From Spirochaetota bacterium (lineage in GTDB: Bacteria > Spirochaetota > Spirochaetia > Treponematales > UBA12059), in assembly GCA_026398615.1 (NCBI GenBank), contig JAPLSN010000016.1, positions 26,292-90,291 on the forward strand: DNA of 64,000 bases. The letters run 5' to 3'. Every line of letters starts with the position of its first letter. Position 1 is the first letter of the stretch. Below the pieces are notes generated by a model. The model saw only the letters and a list, made by a program, of their open reading frames with translations. It had not been told where the DNA came from and searched no databases. A program made the position numbers and the translations under genes. Of the stretch, positions 34,242 through 43,258 are shown one piece after another.

Positions 34242-35579
34242 ATGAATAGACGCGTCGCGGCGATCGCCGCCGTCGCTTTGCTCGCTGGGGCCGGATTGGC
34301 ATTCGCCCAAAGCCCGATAACCGTGTCGACGGCGGATCAGCTCGTCAAGGCCATCGGATCGAACAAGACCATCGTGCTCAAGCCGGGAACCTACACGATC
34401 GGCAAGACCAATACGGTCAAGAACCAGAGCATCCGGTACGAAAAGGTAGACAACGGCTACCAGTTGACCATCGTTGGCGTCAAGAACCTGACGATCCAGG
34501 GCGGCGAGGGCGTCAGCATCGTCAGCGTCTCCTCGTTCGTGTATCCGCTCGCCTTCGAGGACTGCCAGGACATCACCGTCGAGGGACTGACCGCCGGGCA
34601 CGAGTCCACGGAAGGCTGCATGGCCGGCGTCGTCTCCGTCGTCTCGTCGAGCGCCGTGACCCTGAGTTCCTGCGACTTCTACGGATCCGGCAGCATCGGG
34701 CTGTACGTCGAATCCAGCTCCGAGGTCAATGTCGTCGAAACGGCCATCCACGACTGCACGAACGGCGCGGTTTCCATCAGCGGTTCCGGCAGCGTGACCT
34801 TCGACACCTGTAACTTCTACTCGAACCAGGCGTACCCGCTCATCTACGTCAACGAGTCCGACTACATACATTTCAGCGGCTGCGAAATGTCCGGGAACGA
34901 GGGCGAATCCTTCATCGACATCTATGCCGAGGAAGGATTCGAGGATATCTCCCTTTATTCGTGCTACGCCTACCAGAACACCATCGACTCCTTCAGCAGC
35001 ACCGAGTGGTACCCGGCTTTCGAGGAAACCTATTTCGAGGAAAACAACTTCGAAGATCCGACCGCCGATAACGGCGATTATTCGGGCGAGGAAGAAGAGA
35101 CGGGCTACTACATCCATTACCCGAGCGGGCTCCAGTTCGCCTTCCCGCCCTACTGGTCGTACAACGAGGACGTGACCGGGAACAACGGCGCCATCTACCT
35201 TCCCGGCACCGATACCGCCCTGCTCGTCTTCCCCGCGTACAAGCAGCCCCAGGGCGCTTCGGACCTCAAGGCGATGAAGAAAAATCAGGTCGCGATGCTG
35301 AAAGCCTACGTCGACGCGATGAAGAAGAACGGCAACATGGTCGTCTCCGTCAAGCAGGCCGGCGATTTCTTCGACATCGAGGGAATGCCCGCCGTCGAAT
35401 ACAGGGGAACCGCCCAGTACGACAAGAAAAAACTCTTCGTCTGGGCGCGTTTCGTCCAGGCCGGGGACGGGACGGTCTACGCCCTGTCCGCTGCCACCGA
35501 CGACGAAACGGAATTCGGGGAAGGCGCCGACCTCAATGCCGTGATGAACGGCGTGACGCTCGCCCCGATGGGGAAATGA
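34242..35579 (+). CDS. Secreted right-handed beta-helix protein, paralog 1
   Basis: A 445-residue exported protein. The signal peptide MNRRVAAIAAVALLAGAGLAFAQ is followed by VSTADQLVKAIGSNKTIVL..., a typical start of parallel beta-helix proteins. Residues about 70-265 are short repeats rich in Ser, Val, Cys and Asp (SSAVTLSSCDFYGSGSIGLY and similar), forming the helix coils. An acidic linker leads to a PsbP/DcrB-like C-terminal domain starting YIHYPSGLQFAFPPYW. GGAGG at 34231-34235 suits ATG 34242; the ATG at 34236 is too close. Many regularly spaced cysteines are notable for a secreted protein. It is about equally long as, and clearly paralogous to, the next gene. Role unknown, perhaps carbohydrate or surface binding. 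Confidence 0.7.
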   Translation: MNRRVAAIAAVALLAGAGLAFAQSPITVSTADQLVKAIGSNKTIVLKPGTYTIGKTNTVKNQSIRYEKVDNGYQLTIVGVKNLTIQGGEGVSIVSVSSFVYPLAFEDCQDITVEGLTAGHESTEGCMAGVVSVVSSSAVTLSSCDFYGSGSIGLYVESSSEVNVVETAIHDCTNGAVSISGSGSVTFDTCNFYSNQAYPLIYVNESDYIHFSGCEMSGNEGESFIDIYAEEGFEDISLYSCYAYQNTIDSFSSTEWYPAFEETYFEENNFEDPTADNGDYSGEEEETGYYIHYPSGLQFAFPPYWSYNEDVTGNNGAIYLPGTDTALLVFPAYKQPQGASDLKAMKKNQVAMLKAYVDAMKKNGNMVVSVKQAGDFFDIEGMPAVEYRGTAQYDKKKLFVWARFVQAGDGTVYALSAATDDETEFGEGADLNAVMNGVTLAPMGK

Positions 35580-35675
35580 CTTCAGGGTTCCGGGAGCCGC
35601 GGTCTTGCTGATGATTCTGATGGAAAGAAAACATGAATCGTCAATAATTGCCCCTCGCGGGAGCGAAAAATGGAA

Positions 35676-35705
35676 GATTCATGTTTCCTTGCTTCAGTAA
35701 GGATC
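35676..35705 (-). repeat. 30-bp dispersed repeat, copy 2
   Basis: This is the reverse-complement copy (28/30) of 1204-1233. Here a further AAACATGAATC at about 35629-35639 faces GATTCATGTTT (35676-35686), giving an 11-bp inverted pair about 36 bp apart. The copy sits in the 240-bp gap between the two paralogous beta-helix genes. Confidence 0.6.
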
Positions 35706-35820
35706 GGTAAGCCGCTTGCCTGAGCCTTCTGTGGACGACCGTCCCGGTCGCGGGGCGGCCGTCTTTCGCTTTTCCGGGCATTCCCCGCGCACGACGCGTC
35801 GGGATCAAGGAGGGTGAGGG

Positions 35821-37170
35821 ATGAAATTCCGAAGCAGCGCCATGATCGTCGTCCTGGCATCCGCGGGAGCCTGCCTGGCTTTCGCGCAGTCCACGGTGAC
35901 CGTCTCGACAACGGACCAGCTCGTCAGGGCCATCGGCAGCAACAGGACGATCGTCATGAAGGCCGGCACCTACCTCGTCGGCAGGACGGGCGCGCCGGCC
36001 AACAAAAATGTCCGTTGGGACCAGGTGGGCGAGGCCTGGCAGCTCGTCGTCAACGGGGTCTCCGGCCTCACGATCAAGTCATCCGGCGGGAACGCGAAGA
36101 TCCTGGGCGTTTCGCAATTCATCACCGCGATGGCGTTCGAGGATTGTTCGTCAGTCACCCTCTCCGGCCTCACTGCCGGGCACCAGGCGCCGAGCGAGTG
36201 CCAGGCGGGGGTGCTCGGCTTCACGTCCTGCGAAAACGTGACGCTCCAGGGCGTCACCATGACGGGTTCGGGTTCCTTCGGGATCACGCTGCAATCCTGC
36301 CAGGACGTGAACCTGGTCGACTGCGTCGTCACGGACTGCACGTCCGGAGCCGCCGCGTTGAACGATTCCAACCACGTCCGCTTCGCCGATTGCACGATCG
36401 AAGGCAACGCGGCATACCCGCTCTTTTTCATCCAGGACTGCGATTCCGTGCGCTTCGATGAATGCGGGATCTCGGAAAACTCCGGACAGGAATTCGTGAG
36501 CGTGAACACCATGGCCGGGTTCGAGGGAATCGGGTTCTATGATTGCACGATCAGCTCGAACGCGATCGACGTCTTCACGAATTCGGAAGAGTATCCGGAC
36601 TTCGAAACTTCCTCATTCTCCGAAAACCAGTTCGGCGACCCCGCCGAAGGCATGGGTGAAGGCGATTACAGCGGTCCCGAAGGCGACTACAGCGGTCCCG
36701 GATACGAGTACGGTTTCTATGACCACCCTTCCGGTCTCTGCCTGCTCTTCCCGCCGTGGTGGACATCCGAGGAAAACGAAGGCATCGCGGTGATCTATTC
36801 CAACGAGACCGACGCGACCATCCTCTTCTTCGCCGTCTATGACCTCCCGAAGAATTACGACGCAAGGAACAAGCGCAAGTATTTCGACGAAGGCCTGAAG
36901 ACCTACCTGCTGACCCTGAAGTCCCGCGACGCCACCGTGGCTTCGATCAGGCAGGAAGGGGATTTCGACGAAAACGAGGATTTCATCTCGCTGTCCTACC
37001 GCGGGTCGGGCATGGTCGACAAGAAGAAGAAGGTGTACCTCTTCGTGCGCTTCGTCATGTTCGACGGGCGCATCTACGCGATTTCCGGCTCTTCCGGCGA
37101 CGAAGGCCTCGTGGACGAGGGTTCGGAACTCTACCAGGTTCTCGAATCGACCTGTGTCCCGAAAGGCTGA
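35821..37170 (+). CDS. Secreted right-handed beta-helix protein, paralog 2
   Basis: A 449-residue paralog of the preceding protein with the same layout: signal peptide (MKFRSSAMIVVLASAGACLAFAQ), VSTTDQLVRAIGSNRTIVM opening, beta-helix coils (SVTLSGLTAGHQAPSECQAG and on), an acidic linker, and a PsbP/DcrB-like C-terminal domain beginning YDHPSGLCLLFPPWW. The linker contains a duplicated GDYSGP unit (36661-36699) encoded by a 21-bp repeat. AAGGAGGG six bases before the ATG is a strong ribosome site. The pair is a recent tandem duplication with about half of positions alike by eye. Extracellular location is clear; function is not. Confidence 0.7.
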   Translation: MKFRSSAMIVVLASAGACLAFAQSTVTVSTTDQLVRAIGSNRTIVMKAGTYLVGRTGAPANKNVRWDQVGEAWQLVVNGVSGLTIKSSGGNAKILGVSQFITAMAFEDCSSVTLSGLTAGHQAPSECQAGVLGFTSCENVTLQGVTMTGSGSFGITLQSCQDVNLVDCVVTDCTSGAAALNDSNHVRFADCTIEGNAAYPLFFIQDCDSVRFDECGISENSGQEFVSVNTMAGFEGIGFYDCTISSNAIDVFTNSEEYPDFETSSFSENQFGDPAEGMGEGDYSGPEGDYSGPGYEYGFYDHPSGLCLLFPPWWTSEENEGIAVIYSNETDATILFFAVYDLPKNYDARNKRKYFDEGLKTYLLTLKSRDATVASIRQEGDFDENEDFISLSYRGSGMVDKKKKVYLFVRFVMFDGRIYAISGSSGDEGLVDEGSELYQVLESTCVPKG

Positions 37171-37201
37171 TCAGGAAACGTTGCCGCAGCGGATTCTTCC
37201 C

Positions 37202-37885
37202 ATGGTTTCCCGATATCGGACCATCCGCGCGGGCGCGGCGATCCTCATCCTCGCGCTGGCGGCGATGCCGGCCTCGTGGTCCCAGGAAAACGTCATCCGG
37301 GGCGAGTTCTGGGCAGAGCTCGAACCGGTCGCGGCCGACGGTGCGCCCCGGCCGGTGGACGCCGCGACCGCGTTCTCACGGCTCGTCGAGGAGGCCGCCT
37401 TCGTCTACGCCGGCTTGACCTGGGGGTTTTCCTTCGTATATACGCCGCCCGACGCCGCGCGCCGGGTGGAGGAAGTCTGGGAATTCCAGCCGTTGGGCGC
37501 CATCGTCGCGGGCGACGCGCGCCTGCGCGTGTCGGGGAAGCGGATGGTGGGCACGGCGCTGTACCTGTACGTGGACTTTCTTCCTTCGACCCTTGACGCG
37601 CGGAGGATGGACGGGTGGTCGGGCGCGGACTACCGGAGCGCTCGGGGCTCCGGCGACGCATCGGTATCGGGCGGCGTCGAGGCCCGGCGCGAGGCGTACG
37701 GCACGGCCGTCAAGGAAGCGCTACGCGCATACCTGCGGCCGATCGTCAAGGAAAAACCGAGGGAAGTCCGCGGCACGGTCGCGTTCGCCGCGGTGCCGCG
37801 CATCGTGCTTGTCCGCGGCGCGTACTCGGCCATCGTCAGGCTGCGGGTCCGCATCGACGCCGTCGTTCCCTACGCGGCTTATTGA
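37202..37885 (+). CDS. Small secreted hypothetical protein
   Basis: A 227-residue exported protein with a signal peptide (VSRYRTIRAGAAILILALAA, cleavage near SWSQ). The mature part has no family I recognise; it shows alternating hydrophobic strands (FSFVYTPPDAARRVEEVWEF, GTALYLYVDFLPSTLDAR) and an internal lysine-rich helix. It follows the beta-helix paralogs by 31 nt and could share their transcript. A GTG at 37154 overlapping the previous gene is an alternative start, but 37202 directly precedes the signal peptide. Confidence 0.55.
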   Translation: MVSRYRTIRAGAAILILALAAMPASWSQENVIRGEFWAELEPVAADGAPRPVDAATAFSRLVEEAAFVYAGLTWGFSFVYTPPDAARRVEEVWEFQPLGAIVAGDARLRVSGKRMVGTALYLYVDFLPSTLDARRMDGWSGADYRSARGSGDASVSGGVEARREAYGTAVKEALRAYLRPIVKEKPREVRGTVAFAAVPRIVLVRGAYSAIVRLRVRIDAVVPYAAY

Positions 37886-37933
37886 ACCTTCGCGAGGCGC
37901 GAACGTCGGGACGCGGTGCGTGCCGGCCTCCGT

Positions 37934-40000
37934 TCACTCCTCTTCCAGCTCCTCTATCCCGGCTTCCGCGACGCGGGTGATGAGGTCGAGGTAGTAGGAC
38001 AGGGCGGGATCCCTGGGGGATTTCGCGGCCAGTTCGCGGAATTCGCGCAGGGCGCCGATGGCGTCGCCCGAATCATAGAGAAACACGGCGTGCTCGAACC
38101 TCGACTTGAGCGCGATCTTCGGCTTGTTCTCCGGCAGCTCGGGCTCCGCGATGATCTCGTAGATGGGGACCCTGATCTCCTTGCCCTTGACCTGGACCTG
38201 CCCCAGGTAACGGATCTCGTAGCGTTCGCGCACGTTGGCGATCTTCTCGATCACCTGGCCGCTCGCGAGGATGGGGACGTGGAACACCTTCGTGAGCTTT
38301 TCGAGCCGCGACGCCACGTTCACCACGTCGGAGATGACGGTCGTGTCCATCCTGTGCGGTTCGCCGATCGTGCCGAGGATGAGGTTGCCGGCATGGATGC
38401 CGATGCCCGTGTCGATCGGACTGTAGCCGGCGCGCACGCGCCCCTCGTTGTAGGTTTTCAGCGCCCTGCGCATTTCCATGGCGGCTTCGATCGCGCGCTC
38501 GGGGGATTCCGGGAAGAGGGCCATGAGCCCGTCCCCGACATACTTGTCGATGATTCCGTTGCGTTCGCGGATGACCGGCACGATGCGGGAGAGGTAGCTG
38601 TTGAGGAAGGTGAAGTTTTCGGCGGGAGACATCTTTTCGGATATCGAGGCAAACGAACGGATGTCGGAGAACAGGATGGTCATGTCCTTCAGCACCTGGT
38701 CGCCCAGCTTGATCTCGACGATGCTCTCCTTGCCGAGGAACCCGAGGAACTCCTGGGGTACGAAGCGCGAAAAGGCCGAGTTCGTGAGGAAGAGTTCGTT
38801 CTTCTTGGTTTCGATCTGGATCGAGTAGTCTTCGAGGGCGTTGAAAGCCTTCGCCGACCGGATGGCCAGCGAGATGAAGAGAGACACGTCCATGGCGAAG
38901 AAGCCTATGCCCTCGAGCCACGCGAAGGGTTCCAGTCCCATCAGGTTGTAGATGATGTCGTAGACCGAGAGGGATATCCCGATGAGCGCGCCCACCAGGA
39001 TCGGCACCGCGTTCTTGTCGCCGCGGACCGTCGCCCTCACGATGACGTAGAGCGAGAACAGTATCGCGGCCATGACGTAGGCGAGCAGGTACTGGAAGCG
39101 CGCGAGCAGGGTGGTCTCGTCCGGGGACAGCAGGATCATGATCGCGAAGAGCCCGGCCACGGCCAGGTTCGTTCCCTTGACGAAGCGGTTGTCGTGGATG
39201 CCGAAATACGTCACGCAGAACGCGACGAAGAACGAGACTGAAAAGCCGAGCGCCGCCTTGGACACCGGCCGCATGATCCACGCGTCCACGAGCATTTTGG
39301 GGGATCCCATCTCGTAGAAATAGATGGCCATGAGCAGGGATGTGATCGCGAAGAGGAGGGCCGCCCGTTCCTTCCTCCGGTACAGGAACTGGAGGATGAA
39401 GAAGGCGCCGGCGAACACGTTGATCGCCGCGAAGATGTAGTAGAGCCGGGTGTTGAACAGTTCCGAGAGGTACTTTTCGAAGGAGTACGCGGCCTCTCCC
39501 CCGATGTAGCTTTTCGGCAGGGGGAAGGAGGAACCGCGGTAGACGGCGCGCACCGCGATGACATTGGGTTCCCCGTACCGCACGAGGCCGTCTGGGACGA
39601 GGAACTCCATCGCGTCGGAGATGTGGACGTAGTAGTGCGGCGGGAAGACGCCCCTCCGCGCCACGAGCGATCCGTTCACATAGTATTCCGACGGGCAGGG
39701 AAGCTTGCCCAGGAAAACGTAGATGGTCCGGCCGCGCAGCTCCGGCGACGGCGTGAATTCGGTCCTGAGCCAGAATTCGCCCGATGCGTCCGGTTCGACG
39801 CGGTCGCCCGGAACGATCCGGCGCCACGATGAATCGTCGAATCCCGGGGCGGCCCGACCGGGATCGTCGCCCGGAGCGGCCAGCCACAGGGGAAGATCGG
39901 TGTTCCTGTCGAGGCGGTCGATGTCGAGCGGAAACGCGGTCGCCGCCATTGCGAGGAAGAGGATCGCGCAGGTTCGCCTTGGTGTCATGGTTTCAAGCAT
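37934..40000 (-). CDS. Membrane class III adenylate cyclase with 7TM sensor
   Basis: A 688-residue signalling protein. A signal or first helix (1-24) precedes an extracytoplasmic beta-sandwich sensor (about 30-165), seven hydrophobic helices (about 185-385, a 7TMR-DISM-like block), a short FVPQEFLGFLG linker (413-423), and a class III cyclase domain. Catalytic residues are present: metal ligands D446 in LFSDIRSF and D490 in KYVGDG, and D558, N561 and R565 in ISDVVNVASR. A C-terminal 75-residue helical tail follows. The residues favour ATP as substrate. The ATG at 40000 lies 9 nt from a -10 element and lacks a Shine-Dalgarno, indicating a leaderless message. Confidence 0.85.
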   Translation of the reverse strand: MLETMTPRRTCAILFLAMAATAFPLDIDRLDRNTDLPLWLAAPGDDPGRAAPGFDDSSWRRIVPGDRVEPDASGEFWLRTEFTPSPELRGRTIYVFLGKLPCPSEYYVNGSLVARRGVFPPHYYVHISDAMEFLVPDGLVRYGEPNVIAVRAVYRGSSFPLPKSYIGGEAAYSFEKYLSELFNTRLYYIFAAINVFAGAFFILQFLYRRKERAALLFAITSLLMAIYFYEMGSPKMLVDAWIMRPVSKAALGFSVSFFVAFCVTYFGIHDNRFVKGTNLAVAGLFAIMILLSPDETTLLARFQYLLAYVMAAILFSLYVIVRATVRGDKNAVPILVGALIGISLSVYDIIYNLMGLEPFAWLEGIGFFAMDVSLFISLAIRSAKAFNALEDYSIQIETKKNELFLTNSAFSRFVPQEFLGFLGKESIVEIKLGDQVLKDMTILFSDIRSFASISEKMSPAENFTFLNSYLSRIVPVIRERNGIIDKYVGDGLMALFPESPERAIEAAMEMRRALKTYNEGRVRAGYSPIDTGIGIHAGNLILGTIGEPHRMDTTVISDVVNVASRLEKLTKVFHVPILASGQVIEKIANVRERYEIRYLGQVQVKGKEIRVPIYEIIAEPELPENKPKIALKSRFEHAVFLYDSGDAIGALREFRELAAKSPRDPALSYYLDLITRVAEAGIEELEEE

Positions 40001-40009
40001 CCCATTTCA

Positions 40010-40038
40010 ACCATAAGGTCCCGTATCCGCCGGGTCAA
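40010..40038 (-). promoter_or_regulatory. Promoter of the adenylate cyclase gene
   Basis: Minus-strand TTGACC (40038-40033), 17-bp spacer, TATGGT (40015-40010), with the ATG only 9 nt on. The -35 overlaps the stop codon of the upstream TIGR02757 gene. Confidence 0.6.
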
Positions 40039-40898
40039 GCCTCGGGCCGTCCGGCAAAGGGACGGAAGTATTCCCCGGCATCCAGGTCCGGATGGAGCCC
40101 GGGTCTCGTGAGGCAGAAATCGTACCTGACGGGGTCATCGGGCCGGAAGCGGCGGAACTCCGCGGTCGCTTCCAGCGCCGCGGCAAGCGAATTTCCCGCG
40201 CGCTTCAGCATGCCGAGGGTGCGGCAGGCCCGCGCCATGTGCGTATCCAGCGGAACGACGAGGCGCTCCCTGCCCACGGCTTCCCATCCCCCGGGATCGA
40301 CGGCATCGGAACGCACGAGCCAGCGGAACATCAGGAAGAGCCGCTTGCACGCCGATCCCCGACCGGGCGACGGGAGGAGGTTGGGTTTCCATGGGGAAGG
40401 AGCCATTCCTTCCAGGGCCGCGACGAACGCCGTTGCCCCCCGGGCAACCGTCGCCGACGCATCATCGCCGGAGAGAAAGAGCCGAAGGAGCGAACCGTGG
40501 ACGGAGCGCGCGCGTTTCGCCGCGACGAGGAGGGATGAGAGGTCGCCGCCGTCGAAAAACCGGTACTTGAAACCCGCGAGGGCCCCATCGATGGCGCGTT
40601 CCGGCAGGGTGTCGAGTACGTCGGCAATGCCTCCGGCGCCGGAACTGCCCGGAGCCTTGCCTCGTGCACGGCCGAGACGTTGCATTACGTCGGACGCCGC
40701 GCGGGTGATGAGGGGAGCCGACCCGAGGGCCAGTGACGCCGAGACGAGGGCGGCCAGCTCGCGGTCCGCGACCGAAGCGCAGGCGCGGACCGGGCCGAGG
40801 GGGTCGGGGCCGATGAAATCCGGGGAGTTGAAGTCGGCGTACGCCCGCTCGAGGAAGAGCCCGAGCTTCCGGCGGCCGCACGGACCCGGGTCGGTCAC
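40035..40898 (-). CDS. TIGR02757 family protein (DUF2400)
   Basis: A 287-residue member of the TIGR02757/DUF2400 family, widely found in Bacteroidetes, Spirochaetes and epsilonproteobacteria but of unknown function. Diagnostic stretches are DFIGPDPLGPV near residues 26-36, DRELAALVSASLALG, LLPSPGRGSACKRLFLMFRW and VPLDTHMARACRTLG. The fold is expected to be helical and related to HhH-GPD/EndoIII DNA glycosylases, judging by the LDTH-type motif, though catalytic residues are unproven. It lies between the TPR lipoprotein gene (43-bp gap) and the cyclase gene on the same strand. No strong ribosome site is evident. Confidence 0.8.
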   Translation of the reverse strand: MTDPGPCGRRKLGLFLERAYADFNSPDFIGPDPLGPVRACASVADRELAALVSASLALGSAPLITRAASDVMQRLGRARGKAPGSSGAGGIADVLDTLPERAIDGALAGFKYRFFDGGDLSSLLVAAKRARSVHGSLLRLFLSGDDASATVARGATAFVAALEGMAPSPWKPNLLPSPGRGSACKRLFLMFRWLVRSDAVDPGGWEAVGRERLVVPLDTHMARACRTLGMLKRAGNSLAAALEATAEFRRFRPDDPVRYDFCLTRPGLHPDLDAGEYFRPFAGRPEA

Positions 40899-40941
40899 CG
40901 AGAAGGCCCGAAGGATGGTCCCGTCATGTGCGGCAGCGCGG

Positions 40942-42639
40942 CTATGGAAGCGCCACGCCCTTGAGCATGAGCTCGTTCCGGCGGCGCGCGAGCTCGGTGT
41001 CGCCGGGCTCGAGTGAGAGCGCCAGTTTCAGGTAGAACCTGGCCTGCTTGTAGTCGCCCTTCCGGTAGAAGATGTCGTAGAGGGCGGTCAGGGCTTCCAG
41101 GTTCTCGATGTTCTCGATCAGGGAAGAGCGCAGGGTCGCGATGGTCGCGTCTTCGCCGGACTGCAGGAAGCTCTGCAGGTACAGAAGCTCCGAGCGGAAG
41201 CCAGGGCTTCCCCCGGCCGCGAGCGACTTCGAGATGAGCTCGGCCGCGGCTTTCCTGTCCTTGCGGTCCAGGACCAGCACGCGGGCCATCGCAGCGATGG
41301 CGCCTTCGCCGCCGGGTTCTTCGGCGAACCAGGCTTCGGCTTCGGCGGCGGCCTCGGCGATCCGTCCCGCCTTGTGGTAGGCGGCGAATGCCTGCGCACG
41401 GTCCTTCCATGACGGATCGGCCGCCCGCAGACGGTCGATACGCGCGGCCGCTGACGCCCAGTCGCGGAGCCTGACATCCTCGTCGAGCAGGATGGACAGG
41501 GCCGTCGCGTTAGCCGGGTCGGTGGCGAACATCCTCGCGGCCATGACCAGGGCTTCCGCACGTTCTTCCTGGGTGCCGGCGGAAAGCACGAGGGACAGCT
41601 CGGACTCGATGTCGCGGTCGCCGGGGTAGAGCGAGGCGGCTTTCCGCAGGGTCCTGAGAGCTTCGTCCCGCTTTTTGAGGCCTGGATAATAGTTCCTGGC
41701 CCGGAGCAGGAGGAAGTCGCGGTCGTTCGGCCGGACGTTGGCGTAGGCATCGAGCAGGGGCTGCGCCTGGCGGTAGAGGCCCATCCGGTACAGCATGTCC
41801 GCGCGCATGAGGATGAGATCGGACGCGAAAGGATCCTCGGTGAGGGCGTTCGTGACGACGGGCAGGGCTTCCTCGAAGCGCGACGCGCGGTAGAGTGCCG
41901 CCCCTTCCAGTTTCCGCCATTCCAGCGTGGATCCGAAGGACGGTTCGAGAAGGGCCAGGGCGGCGAGGGCTCCTTCGGCGTCCGGAATGCGGAGGCGGAC
42001 GCGCGCCGAACCGAAGAGGGCGGGATAGCATTCGTTCGAAACAACGTAGGCTGCGGTGAAAAACCCGTCGGCCGCCACGAAATCTTCCTTCCGCTCGTTC
42101 ACGAGACCCATCGCCAGCTCGACGACGGTCGAAGGGTTGCCCGTCACGCGGAAACGCTCGGCGGCCAGAACGGCGACCCGGGCGGTCTCCGGCGAATCAC
42201 TCCTGAAAACGGAGAGCACGACGAGAAAATCCATGAACGGAACGCCCGCGGGGACGGCATCCAGCTTTCCCATCCGGATGGCCCCGATCGCGGAGACGAT
42301 CGGGTGGGATTGCGGCGCCGGCGATTCGGCGCTCGGCGACACGACGGTCATCGGGTAGACGACACGGACGGTCTCGAAGGCGGCATAGGCGTAGGCGGCA
42401 CCGTCATCCTTCGGGAGCCGGGCGGACGAGCGCGCGAGTTCCACCGCCTTCGCCAGGCTCGACGGTTCGCCCCGTTCGATGAGCCGCTCTATCCCGGCGC
42501 GTTCCGCGGCGGCCGCGTCGGCGCCCGCCGGCGCCTGCAGGGCGGTGCCTTCGGGAACCGGGGCAGGAGTCGTCGCGCATGCGGCGAGCAGCATGGCGAG
42601 GACCGCGGCCGCGGGGATCGGCGGCGGTACGCGGTTCAT
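40942..42639 (-). CDS. TPR-repeat lipoprotein
   Basis: A 565-residue lipoprotein. The N-terminus MNRVPPPIPAAAVLAMLLAAC has a lipobox ending at C21. After a low-complexity Ala-rich linker, residues about 190-560 are tetratricopeptide-type helices (ALYRASRFEEALPVVTNALT, DMLYRMGLYRQAQPLLDAYA and so on), a scaffold for protein interactions in the envelope. AGGGA precedes the ATG, which overlaps the stop of the upstream membrane-protein gene (ATGA), so the two are coupled. Partner proteins are unknown; an outer-membrane assembly or cell-shape role is conceivable but not shown. Confidence 0.7.
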   Translation of the reverse strand: MNRVPPPIPAAAVLAMLLAACATTPAPVPEGTALQAPAGADAAAAERAGIERLIERGEPSSLAKAVELARSSARLPKDDGAAYAYAAFETVRVVYPMTVVSPSAESPAPQSHPIVSAIGAIRMGKLDAVPAGVPFMDFLVVLSVFRSDSPETARVAVLAAERFRVTGNPSTVVELAMGLVNERKEDFVAADGFFTAAYVVSNECYPALFGSARVRLRIPDAEGALAALALLEPSFGSTLEWRKLEGAALYRASRFEEALPVVTNALTEDPFASDLILMRADMLYRMGLYRQAQPLLDAYANVRPNDRDFLLLRARNYYPGLKKRDEALRTLRKAASLYPGDRDIESELSLVLSAGTQEERAEALVMAARMFATDPANATALSILLDEDVRLRDWASAAARIDRLRAADPSWKDRAQAFAAYHKAGRIAEAAAEAEAWFAEEPGGEGAIAAMARVLVLDRKDRKAAAELISKSLAAGGSPGFRSELLYLQSFLQSGEDATIATLRSSLIENIENLEALTALYDIFYRKGDYKQARFYLKLALSLEPGDTELARRRNELMLKGVALP

Positions 42640-43193
42640 CGGGATTCCCTCGGCGGGCGCGCGAACCTGGCGCGGTTGTGCGCGTACATCACGAAGAGCA
42701 CGATGGCGGCCATGACGAACACGAGGGGCCACCAGACGCTGACGAAGCGCTTCAGGGTGAAATGGACGATCCTGAAGGAGAAGAGCATGAAAAATCCGCC
42801 GAGCAGGGCGAAGAGCACGGCCGGCACGAGGTAGACGGCCTTGAGGGAACGGTAACGGCGATAACCGGCCGGCAACATCGAGGCGCCGATGCCCACCATG
42901 AACAACGGCCAGGTCATGAACAGGGACCAACCGGCGGCGTACATGACGACGAGGATGACGCCCGTGACGGACAACGCCATGCCACTGAAGAAAAAGCCGG
43001 ATTTTTTACCGAAAGTGACGGTGACGTAGACGAGGATGACGCCGACCGCCGTCATGCCGAGCGGCCAGACCTCGAAACCGCGGCGGACGAAACCGGTCGT
43101 GAGTGTCAGGAGGGCGGCGCCGACCAGCATCGCAGCGACTGCCGCCACGAAGAGGATATCGGTGTACTTGAGGATGCGCGCCTGCCTGCCCAT
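42636..43193 (-). CDS. Small multi-pass membrane protein
   Basis: A 185-residue integral membrane protein with about five to six hydrophobic helices (for example DILFVAAVAAMLVGAALLTL and WPLVFVMAAIVLFVMYA) and short loops. It resembles LiaF/DUF5668-type small membrane proteins but I cannot name a family with confidence. It heads the minus-strand unit with the TPR lipoprotein. Its promoter (TTGGCA-17-TATACT) ends 6 nt before the ATG, leaving no room for a Shine-Dalgarno. Confidence 0.6.
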   Translation of the reverse strand: MGRQARILKYTDILFVAAVAAMLVGAALLTLTTGFVRRGFEVWPLGMTAVGVILVYVTVTFGKKSGFFFSGMALSVTGVILVVMYAAGWSLFMTWPLFMVGIGASMLPAGYRRYRSLKAVYLVPAVLFALLGGFFMLFSFRIVHFTLKRFVSVWWPLVFVMAAIVLFVMYAHNRARFARPPRESR

Positions 43194-43199
43194 ATCGCA

Positions 43200-43251
43200 A
43201 GTATACCGACATGCGCTCGGCTTGCCAATGGAAAAGACCGCGTGATATCAT
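43200..43251. promoter_or_regulatory. Symmetric divergent promoter pair sharing a palindromic -35
   Basis: Plus strand: TTGCCA (43222-43227), 18-bp spacer, TATCAT (43246-43251), ATG 43259. Minus strand: TTGGCA (43228-43223), 17-bp spacer, TATACT (43205-43200), ATG 43193. The two -35 hexamers overlap on TTGCCAA, so polymerases should compete. Both transcripts would be leaderless. Confidence 0.7.
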
Positions 43252-43258
43252 CGTTCCC

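Noticed and set aside
37889..37903. TTCGCG-AGG-CGCGAA hairpin between convergent genes
   Set aside because: Six-base stem without a T-run; cannot be called a terminator.
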